NCBI GenBank assembly: GCA_945901195.1
Contig: CAMDKB010000297.1
Coordinates: 1 to 5,801 of the forward strand
DNA: 5,801 bases
Reading direction: 5' to 3'
Origin: Rhizobium sp. Q54
GTDB taxonomy: Bacteria > Pseudomonadota > Alphaproteobacteria > Rhizobiales > Beijerinckiaceae
In this document: piece by piece, positions 1 through 5,801 of the stretch
Layout of the letters: each line of letters starts with the position of its first letter
Numbering within the stretch: position 1 is the stretch's first letter
Notes under the pieces: generated by a model
Told to the model about the DNA's origin: nothing
Databases searched by the model: none
What the model saw: only the letters and a program-made list of their open reading frames with translations
Program-made: the position numbers and the translations under genes

Positions 1-2
1 AA

Positions 3-1361
3 AACTGTACCGGCAAGGATTCCGTTGCCATTCTCACCGGCTGCACAAAGATCGTCGACGATAAAACCGAGAACGCAAAAAGCCGCTCGACGGCCTATTT
101 TCATCGCGGCAGCGCCCATGAGGAAAGAGGCGACAATGAACGCGCCATTTCTGATTTCAGCGAAGCCGTCAAACTCGACCCACACTACGTGGAAGCCTAC
201 GCGCACCGCGCCAGCATCTATTTTGATATGGCTGATTATGATCGCGCCATAGCCGATCTCGACGAATTGATGCGCCGCCAGAAACCTGACGCTGAAACGC
301 TGACAAAACGGGCAGATGCCTATAGGGCCAAGGGTGAACTCGACCGCGCCATCGCCGATTACAACTCCGTACTGGCGTTGACGCCGGATCACGTTACCGC
401 ACTCTATAACCGGGCAAATTCCTATTACGACAAGGAAGAGTTCGATAAATCCCTGCAGGACTATAGTGCCACCATAAAGCTCGAGCCACGCCACGCTCAA
501 GCCTATTCCGGTCGCGCCAATATTTATCTGCTCCGCCGCGAATTCAGTCAGGCCATCGCCGAATACAGCGCCGCCATCGATGTCGAACCTGAATTTGCCT
601 ATGCCTATAACGGCCGTGCAGGCGCATATTTTCAGACCGGTGATATGGATAGCGCCATAGCCGATTACACAGAAGCGCTCCGCTATGATCCAAAATATAC
701 TGAGGCCCTGAACGGTCGCGGCACTACCTATTACGAAAAAGGTGATCTGGATAAGTCTATTGCCGATTTCGATGAAACCATTCGTATCAATCCGCAATTC
801 ACGAATGCGTATAACAATCGCGGCAACGCCTACGCGAAAAAGGGTGATAACACGCGCGCCCTCGACGATTTTGGCGAGGCCATACGTCTCAATCCCGGTG
901 ATGCCGCCCCGTATTTTGATCGGGGGCGGGTGTATTTCATGGGGCTACGCGACTACGCCAAGGCGCATGCCGAATTTTTGCAAGGGTATGAGCTGAACGC
1001 CAATTATGGCTACTTCCCTTTGTGGCTGCATATGAGTGAACGGCGCGCCAATCGCGACAGCAGGCTTGAAACCTATCTGTCTCAGGTTGACATGGATGCC
1101 TGGCCTGCACCGCTTATCAAACTCTTTCAGGGATCCCTAACGTCCGCCGAGGCGCAGGCCGCTGCAGACGACGCCGATCCCGTGCGCAAAAAAGATCAGG
1201 TATGCGAATATAACTTTTACGCGGCGGAACTCGCCCTGATGCAGGACAACAAGGACGAAGCCATCCGCCTGTTCAAACTTGCGGCGAACGGATGTTCAAA
1301 ATCATTCATTGAACTAGATGCTGCGCAAGCTGAGTTGAAACAACTCGGCGCTGCTCCATAA
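3..1361 (+). CDS. TPR-repeat protein, 5' end outside window
   Basis: This frame is open from the left edge to the TAA at 1359-1361, giving 452 residues of a longer protein. A GTG at position 189 is an internal Val codon, not the start, because clear TPR sequence precedes it. About nine 34-residue TPRs fill residues 29-335 (for example AYNNRGNAYAKKGDNTRAL). A non-TPR tail follows (336-452), with WPAP at 367-370 and a last TPR-like helical pair. This tail is of a kind I associate with rhizobial TPR proteins. TPRs are protein-binding scaffolds, and the partner is not shown. Four cysteines come as two pairs (residues 2/14 and 401/431), and the repeats lack Cys. That suggests, but does not prove, an exported protein with disulfides; any signal peptide would lie left of the window. 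The gene converges on the AAA+ gene with only 15 bases between the stop codons, so a functional link to it is uncertain. Confidence 0.9.
   Translation, partial: NCTGKDSVAILTGCTKIVDDKTENAKSRSTAYFHRGSAHEERGDNERAISDFSEAVKLDPHYVEAYAHRASIYFDMADYDRAIADLDELMRRQKPDAETLTKRADAYRAKGELDRAIADYNSVLALTPDHVTALYNRANSYYDKEEFDKSLQDYSATIKLEPRHAQAYSGRANIYLLRREFSQAIAEYSAAIDVEPEFAYAYNGRAGAYFQTGDMDSAIADYTEALRYDPKYTEALNGRGTTYYEKGDLDKSIADFDETIRINPQFTNAYNNRGNAYAKKGDNTRALDDFGEAIRLNPGDAAPYFDRGRVYFMGLRDYAKAHAEFLQGYELNANYGYFPLWLHMSERRANRDSRLETYLSQVDMDAWPAPLIKLFQGSLTSAEAQAAADDADPVRKKDQVCEYNFYAAELALMQDNKDEAIRLFKLAANGCSKSFIELDAAQAELKQLGAAP
1329..1349. terminator. hairpin at the convergent gene ends, possible terminator
   Basis: The arms GCTGAGTTG and CAACTCGGC pair over nine positions (one is G.U in the + strand RNA) around an AAA loop. 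The hairpin lies inside the last codons of the TPR gene, 9 bases before its stop, and 27 bases past the stop of the minus-strand AAA+ gene. Its place between convergent genes fits a transcription end. Neither side carries a T-tract, so it is not a standard intrinsic terminator and may simply be coding sequence. Confidence 0.25.
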
Positions 1362-1376
1362 GCGGGCAACTGTACT

Positions 1377-4300
1377 TTATCGCTGTGCCGGCGCGACAAG
1401 ATCAAATTGCCCTTTCAGCGCGTCTTCGACGCCGACAGTCCGCGAAGACGAAGGACCATGGCTGCCCTGCGCCGCACCTTCGCGGCGATAGCGCCGCACC
1501 ACAATGTTAGACCGTTCCGTTTCGTCAAGCGCCCTGGAAATAAGTCCACGCCGTTGTGCGGTCGCCAGATCGCCAAGCGGAGTCGGCGCTACATTGATTC
1601 GAGCGGCAAACCGGCTCGAACCATCCTCGCTTTCCAGAACATGCAGCCCGGCTTCGCGGCTTAACATGCGCGCAGCGCCAAAGCCGGAGACCGCCAGTAC
1701 ATCAAGATCTCGGCCTGGCAATTTATTGATCTCCTCGATCTGCATATTCCGATTGCCGGCCCAGACGCGATACATCTTCAAGACGTCATTGCACCAGTTG
1801 AGGGCCCCTGTGCGGTCTGCCGAAGCGCCGTCGAGCGCAACTTCAGCCGAGACGGCAACCTCCACAGGAGCATCGTCAAGAATGTCTTCCAGACCTTTCT
1901 GCAAAAGATAAACCTGCAAGGCCAGACGTGACATAACTTCGCGTGGCCGCCGTTCGCTTTTGCTGGATGTTGCGGCGAGCCGCGCCTGAAGATGTTCAGC
2001 TGTCGAATACGCCGCCATGACCCGATCAATCAACGCATAACGGGCAAGTATGGCATGACGCAATGGATCATCCCAAAAGCCGTTCGCTGACATTTTCGAA
2101 GTGATGTCATCCTTCAATGCGTCGATATGCGGTGCATGCAATCTTGCGTCGATCTCTTGCAGATAATGTGTGAGGGCTGAAAATTCTTCTTCATTACCAC
2201 GCGCCGATAACAGGATAGCTCCGGGCGATAGCGCGGGCGGGGCCTGTGCGGCAACAACAGACGGTTTGATTTCAACAAAATCTCCGGCATCAGGATCGAC
2301 AAACTCGGCTTGCAGAGTCTTTCCATCGCTGCGCACAAACAGGAATTGCTCGCCTTCGGGAAATTTGCGTTCGACAATGGTTGCTGCCAAAGGCGCGAGC
2401 AGATACCTGTCTATGGCACGCTTCAGCGGACGCGCGCCCATTTCAGGCGTGAACCCTTTCTCAAGCAGAAACTCAAGCGCCGAAGCCTCCCATTCAACGG
2501 CCCAGTCGCGATCCTTCAACCCGCGTCGTGTAAGAACATCATCCAGCTCCTTGCGCAGAATGCCGCGCATCAATTCACGGTCAAGCGGGCGGAAGACGAT
2601 CACTCTGTCAATTCTGTTCTGGAATTCCGGCCGGTAAGTCTGCGCGATCGCACGTAAAACCTGATCGCTGGAGAACATGTCGCCCGGCGGTGCGAATCCG
2701 AAGCCGCCACTGCGATGTGCAGTAGCGCCCAGATTGCTGGTCAGGATGATAAGGCAATGCCGGAAATCAGCGACCTGACCCGCTGGATCTGACAATCGCC
2801 CGTCATCAAAAACCTGCAAGAACAGATCCCATATTCCAGACCACGATTTCTCGAATTCATCGAGCAGAACAACAGAAAACGGTTGCTTGCGCACCCGCGC
2901 AATCAGGGAGCCCGTTTCACCTTGCAAACCATCACCCATGATCTTCGCGATGGAATCAGGAGTCTGGAACTCGCTCATATCAAGCCGTATCATGCGCTCG
3001 GACGATCCAAACAGAAACTCGGCCATCGTCTTTGCAAGTTCTGTCTTGCCTGTGCCGGTTGGCCCGGCGAACAGGAAAACGCCAACGGGTTTGCCCGGAT
3101 CGTTGAGGCCCGCTTTCAGCATCGCTATGCGATCAACAACAGCGTTGACCGCCTCCTCCTGGCCCATAACGCGTGAACTGAAAAATGCACGAATGTCCTT
3201 CAGATCCAGCTTTTCCGTCGCATCAAGGATGGATTCCGGCAGGCCGGTCAATTGCGACAGCGTATGAATAACATGTGGCGGCCCGATCTCTGCACCGGCT
3301 TCCTGCCCCGCCTGGCGCATTGCCAGCTTCAATAATGAGATTGCCGAGCCCGGCAGGTGACTGTGTGAAAGATAGTTCACCGCAGATTCGATCGCGACAT
3401 CGACGCATCGGGGATCCACTGTCACATCAAGCGCATTGGCAAGCCGCGCGCCAACTTCCCGCGCAATAGGCCGGGTGGTTCCCGCATCCATGGGCTCAAG
3501 CCGGGCTAACTCCAGAAGACTGCGCAGGCCCGGCTGCATCTGCAGCAATCGTGTCAACGCGGCCGGGCTGGCTTCAGTCCATACGACAATCTGGCCAGTG
3601 GTCATGGCCGGCATGATCTGTTCCAGAATACTCGCGCTTTGTCCCGAATGCGTGCCGCTTCTGGCCAGCTGCAGAAGATCAGGGATATACCAGACAAGCT
3701 TTTTCTCGACGGTCACTTCACTCGTGACACGGCGGATCCGCTCTTCCAGTTGGCCAAACCATTGCTGCCCGGCCATCAGTGCTGCGCCACCAGCTTCAAA
3801 TACCTGCCAGCCATCGCCGATCAAGCGATGAGCGAGCAGCCGCAACAATGTCGTCTTGCCAACCAGAGACTCGCCAACAACAAGCAGCGACCGTGCAGGT
3901 TTGCGTTTGACAAGCTCAGGCGCCTGATCAAGCGCGCTCTTCCAGTCACCGGGCGTTATAATCAGACTTGCAAGAGATTTGTGTTCCCATAACCTGCCGA
4001 ACGAATTCAAAAATGCATAGTCAATATAACCTTGTTTCAATTCATCCAGTTCACTGAGCAGAAGACGTGTTGATGGATGATCGATGGCAGCGAGAAAGCT
4101 GCGCACAGCCGCCGCACGCTCGGGATTGGGCGGAGCGGCGTCTTCGCCAAAGGTTTCCAAATCGCCCAAATGCGAACGTCGCTCCAACGCGTCGCGGAAA
4201 ATTGTGGTGATCCAGTTGTTGCTGGCCCAGTATTCGCTCGCAGCACGAAGGATTAGCTCACCTAGCGATGGCTTGAATTCGAGAGAATCGAAATAAAGAA

Positions 4301-4748
4301 GCGCATAATATACTCCCCACGCCGGGAAGTGTTCAAAATGCGCGGAGATCCTCTCGCTGGCATCCTGTCTGTCGGGGCGTAGCACGAGTGCTGCTAACGC
4401 AGGATAGGACAGGGAAATGCTTGCGCCGGTTGCATAGTTTACAACACTATACAAAGGGGTGTCCGGCGAGGCAAAGATATCGCGCGCGACCTTGAAATCC
4501 GCGTGCTCGGCAACCTCGCCAGGATGAGCAGCCTCCTGCGCAAAAGGTTCGAGACGGCTTGAAAGATCACGCAGCTTGTCAACCAACGAAGAACCAGAGG
4601 TGTTCGCTGGCGTGCTCTCGGCGGCAGCTTCCACAGTGTCTACCGATACCAACGGCTGTTGTACCTTTGCAGCCCGGGCACGATGCCAAATTCCAATGAA
4701 AATGAAAAACGCCAGCGCACCAAAGAGGATTTTGAACAGCGCTTCCAC
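1377..4748 (-). CDS. membrane-anchored ClpA/B-like AAA+ ATPase fused to an RF2-like domain
   Basis: The product has 1123 residues. It starts at GTG 4748, supported by an AGGGG ribosome site six bases upstream and by the N-terminal membrane helix (residues 5-21) followed by His/Arg/Lys, which predicts a cytoplasmic C-terminal bulk. Residues ~50-260 are helical and unrecognised, and stand where a Clp N domain would be. The first AAA+ domain (~285-500) has Walker A GESLVGKT (292-299), but its Walker B reads IPDLLQL (355-361) where ClpB has IDEIHTL, and the Arg-finger pair is absent. A ClpB-type middle coiled coil is also absent, so the linkage is ClpA-like. The second AAA+ domain (~525-820) looks competent: Walker A GPTGTGKT (562-569), Walker B VVLLDE (626-631), sensor 1 SNLG, Arg finger in FQNRID (R712) and sensor 2 GARPLKR (R773). 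It lacks the GYVG pore loop. Residues ~845-1123 resemble RF2 without its GGQ domain. An ATP-driven remodelling role is likely; protein unfolding is uncertain and the client unknown. It is probably cotranscribed with the upstream TAXI-like gene (12-base gap). Confidence 0.93.
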   Translation of the reverse strand: MEALFKILFGALAFFIFIGIWHRARAAKVQQPLVSVDTVEAAAESTPANTSGSSLVDKLRDLSSRLEPFAQEAAHPGEVAEHADFKVARDIFASPDTPLYSVVNYATGASISLSYPALAALVLRPDRQDASERISAHFEHFPAWGVYYALLYFDSLEFKPSLGELILRAASEYWASNNWITTIFRDALERRSHLGDLETFGEDAAPPNPERAAAVRSFLAAIDHPSTRLLLSELDELKQGYIDYAFLNSFGRLWEHKSLASLIITPGDWKSALDQAPELVKRKPARSLLVVGESLVGKTTLLRLLAHRLIGDGWQVFEAGGAALMAGQQWFGQLEERIRRVTSEVTVEKKLVWYIPDLLQLARSGTHSGQSASILEQIMPAMTTGQIVVWTEASPAALTRLLQMQPGLRSLLELARLEPMDAGTTRPIAREVGARLANALDVTVDPRCVDVAIESAVNYLSHSHLPGSAISLLKLAMRQAGQEAGAEIGPPHVIHTLSQLTGLPESILDATEKLDLKDIRAFFSSRVMGQEEAVNAVVDRIAMLKAGLNDPGKPVGVFLFAGPTGTGKTELAKTMAEFLFGSSERMIRLDMSEFQTPDSIAKIMGDGLQGETGSLIARVRKQPFSVVLLDEFEKSWSGIWDLFLQVFDDGRLSDPAGQVADFRHCLIILTSNLGATAHRSGGFGFAPPGDMFSSDQVLRAIAQTYRPEFQNRIDRVIVFRPLDRELMRGILRKELDDVLTRRGLKDRDWAVEWEASALEFLLEKGFTPEMGARPLKRAIDRYLLAPLAATIVERKFPEGEQFLFVRSDGKTLQAEFVDPDAGDFVEIKPSVVAAQAPPALSPGAILLSARGNEEEFSALTHYLQEIDARLHAPHIDALKDDITSKMSANGFWDDPLRHAILARYALIDRVMAAYSTAEHLQARLAATSSKSERRPREVMSRLALQVYLLQKGLEDILDDAPVEVAVSAEVALDGASADRTGALNWCNDVLKMYRVWAGNRNMQIEEINKLPGRDLDVLAVSGFGAARMLSREAGLHVLESEDGSSRFAARINVAPTPLGDLATAQRRGLISRALDETERSNIVVRRYRREGAAQGSHGPSSSRTVGVEDALKGQFDLVAPAQR
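1380..2216 (-). other. RF2-like domain at the C-terminus of the AAA+ protein
   Basis: Residues ~845-1123 of the AAA+ protein follow the order of peptide chain release factor 2. A helical domain-1-like part contains FWDDP at 891-895, where RF2 proteins carry FW(N/D)D(P). A PCRF-like domain (~966-1055) has LKMYRVWAGNR (990-1000; RF2: LRMYxRWAERR) and MLSREAGLHVL (1028-1038; RF2: YLKGEAGVHRL). The end, IVVRRYRRE (1082-1090) then VEDALKGQFD (1107-1116), matches the RF2 C-terminus (IRSYVLD...AVLDGSLDQF). The GGQ motif that triggers peptide release and the SPF motif that reads stop codons are both missing; in RF2, SPF follows the GVHRL segment, and here that stretch reads ESEDGSSRF. Release activity is therefore not expected. 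Ribosome binding is possible but unproven. The match is by eye from remembered family sequence. Confidence 0.75.
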
Positions 4749-4754
4749 TTTATA

Positions 4755-4759
4755 CCCCT
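4755..4759 (-). promoter_or_regulatory. ribosome binding site of the AAA+ gene
   Basis: On the minus strand AGGGG stands six bases before the GTG start at 4748, inside the 12-base gap after the TAG stop of the upstream TAXI-like gene. It decides the GTG start, since no ATG is available near the N-terminal membrane helix. The tight spacing points to translation from a shared transcript. Confidence 0.7.
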
Positions 4760-4760
4760 G

Positions 4761-5737
4761 CTATTTCTCAGGATCAGCACTTACCTGATTTTCCAGATCT
4801 TCCACGCTGCGGCGTCTGTCGTCTATGACCTTTTCTATGCGGCTTATAATAAGTTCGAATGCAGGTTGTTGCTCTTCATCAATCATGCCGCGGAATGACA
4901 GTTTGGAAATTCCAGATACTATTTCATCTATACGTTTTTCCGCCCGGTCCAGATCCGCCACGGATTTGGTCGCCCGCACGTGTTGCAACAATTCGATCAG
5001 CTCGGCGTGTTCCTCACGTAACAATTCAGTTTGACGCGGGAACAATCTGCGCAAGAACCAGACAATTGCCGACACAACCGTGCTGAACCCAAACAAAAGT
5101 AACCAAAGCATATCGCTGTAGCGCTCGAGTATGGATGTCTCAGATGCATCGTAATAGATTGCAGCGCCCGGATGGACAGCAAAACTCCCGCCCCGTTCCG
5201 TATCTAGAGAGGTAAGTCTCGAAGCAGCCGGATAGAGTGCTGAAATGGAATTGCGAACATCGAAGATCTGTTTGGTCAGGTCCCGAATTGAATTGTCAGA
5301 AATCTGCCTGCGCGCAACCAGCAAAGCTGGAAACGTCAATGTTGGCGAGGCAACCGCTGGCAATGGCGGATTGGCGGACAATTCACCGATTGCGATCTCG
5401 CCCTCATCCAGCGCCGCAATGCGTGTTGCGATAGCCTTGGTTTCTTTCAACGCCAGAAGCAGAGGCGGGGCGCCGAATGCACTTGTGAGCGCCTTGATGG
5501 CCTCGCCAATGATCGCGCTGCCACGCGGCGCGACGATCAGGAGCGCATCCAGATTATGCTCCATCACAGTAGCAAAAATAGCGGAGGGGGATTTGATACC
5601 AACGATATCGAGCTCATCTCGCTTCAGGTCGCTGAAGGAGGCGAGTTCCAACAAGACCCCCGCGCCCGTATTCGCACGGGTGAGTTCGCCAATCCTGTGC
5701 CCTTTCAAGGCAGCGAATGATTCGATCTGAACGCTAG
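4761..5737 (-). pseudogene. TAXI-type solute-binding protein with membrane helix and coiled coil, 5' truncated
   Basis: The open frame ends with TAG at 4763-4761 and runs back to a stop at 5753-5751. The first usable codon is a TTG at 5708 with no convincing ribosome site, giving 315 residues (numbering from that TTG). Residues 1-190 match the second half of TAXI-family periplasmic binding proteins: ALKGHRIG near the start (where TAXI has DLKGKRV), LTFPALLVARR at 124-134, and the hallmark HPGAAIYY at 179-186. The signal peptide and first lobe, usually more than 100 residues, are absent. After the binding lobe come a membrane helix (~199-219) followed by RRLFPR, then a charged helical tail (~222-307) that is probably a coiled coil. 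Ordinary TAXI proteins end at the binding domain and work with a TRAP permease; none is encoded here. The intact protein would place the lobe outside and the tail in the cytoplasm, as a sensor. Without signal peptide and first lobe this copy is probably non-functional. A weakly translated short protein remains an alternative. Confidence 0.7.
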
Positions 5738-5801
5738 CAGCCTGTCGGACTTAACTTGTCCTGGCGGCGGGGCAAGGGCAAGCGTAGAATCATACTGTTG
5801 A
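5738..5801. mobile_element. possible insertion-sequence end disrupting the TAXI-like gene
   Basis: TAXI-like similarity on the minus strand stops at the CTAG at 5734-5737. Beyond it no frame continues the protein: frame stops occur at 5751-5753 and 5790-5792 in the original frame, and the other two frames encode nothing resembling a binding protein. CAGCCTGTCGGACTTAAC next to a palindromic CTAG looks like an IS terminus with a short target site. The minus-strand TGA at 5792-5790 could be the stop of a transposase gene entering from the right, with about 50 bases between stop and element end, but only a few codons of it are visible. No second inverted repeat is in the window, so the family cannot be named. 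A plain deletion or rearrangement junction is the alternative. Confidence 0.35.

Noticed and set aside
189..1361. TPR gene starting at GTG 189
   Set aside because: The frame is open without stops back to base 3, and the residues before 189 form a complete TPR, so this GTG is an internal Val codon.
1380..2216. A functional peptide chain release factor gene
   Set aside because: The region is continuous with the AAA+ frame, with no separate start, and lacks the GGQ and SPF motifs.
2170..2637. 155-codon open frame on the + strand inside the AAA+ gene
   Set aside because: It lies antisense to the conserved second AAA+ domain, its translation is Ser/Arg-rich without domain character, and it is a reading-frame shadow. 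The same holds for the + strand frames at 1504-1911, 2887-3267 and 3436-3831.
1377..4748. Type VI secretion ClpV or housekeeping ClpA/ClpB
   Set aside because: The N-terminal membrane helix, degenerate first ATPase, absent second pore loop and RF2-like tail differ from these families, and no type VI secretion genes are nearby.
5245..5730. 161-codon open frame on the + strand
   Set aside because: It is antisense to the TAXI-like binding lobe, and the minus-strand frame carries the recognisable family motifs.
4761..5737. Solute receptor of a TRAP transporter
   Set aside because: No permease gene is in the window, and the C-terminal membrane helix plus helical tail is unlike a free periplasmic receptor. 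A distant permease cannot be excluded.

Overview
The window looks like chromosomal DNA of an alphaproteobacterium, most likely of the Rhizobiales (Hyphomicrobiales). This rests on the style of the encoded proteins: a TPR protein with a tail of a type I associate with rhizobia, and alphaproteobacterial codon choice. It does not rest on a marker gene, so species and genus stay open. The DNA is almost fully coding. No tRNA, rRNA, CRISPR array or riboswitch is visible, and no gene-free stretch exceeds 300 bases.

Layout. On the + strand, positions 3-1361 hold the 3' part of a tetratricopeptide-repeat (TPR) protein whose start lies left of the window. Fifteen bases later, convergent to it, a minus-strand gene (4748 down to 1377) encodes a 1123-residue, membrane-anchored, ClpA/ClpB-like double AAA+ protein. 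Its last ~280 residues resemble class-I release factor RF2 without the GGQ catalytic domain. Twelve bases upstream of it, in the same direction, lies a solute-binding-protein gene of the TAXI type (4763-5750 region). Its binding lobe is followed by a transmembrane helix and a charged helical, probably coiled-coil, cytoplasmic tail. The 5' half of this gene is missing: homology stops at a CTAG near 5734-5737, and an in-frame stop follows at 5751-5753. The remaining right edge (5738-5801) looks like foreign sequence, possibly the end of an insertion sequence.

How the genes may work together (inference). The intact TAXI-like protein would sense a ligand outside the inner membrane and carry the signal through its membrane helix to a cytoplasmic helical tail. 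The AAA+ protein is predicted to be tethered to the same membrane, with its ATPase and RF2-like modules in the cytoplasm. No TRAP permease gene is present in the window, so transport is not the obvious role. The pair may be a ligand-gated, membrane-bound AAA+ machine acting on ribosomes, on translation products or on another client. I do not recognise it as a named system. In this genome the sensor gene appears broken, so the system may be inactive here or in decay.
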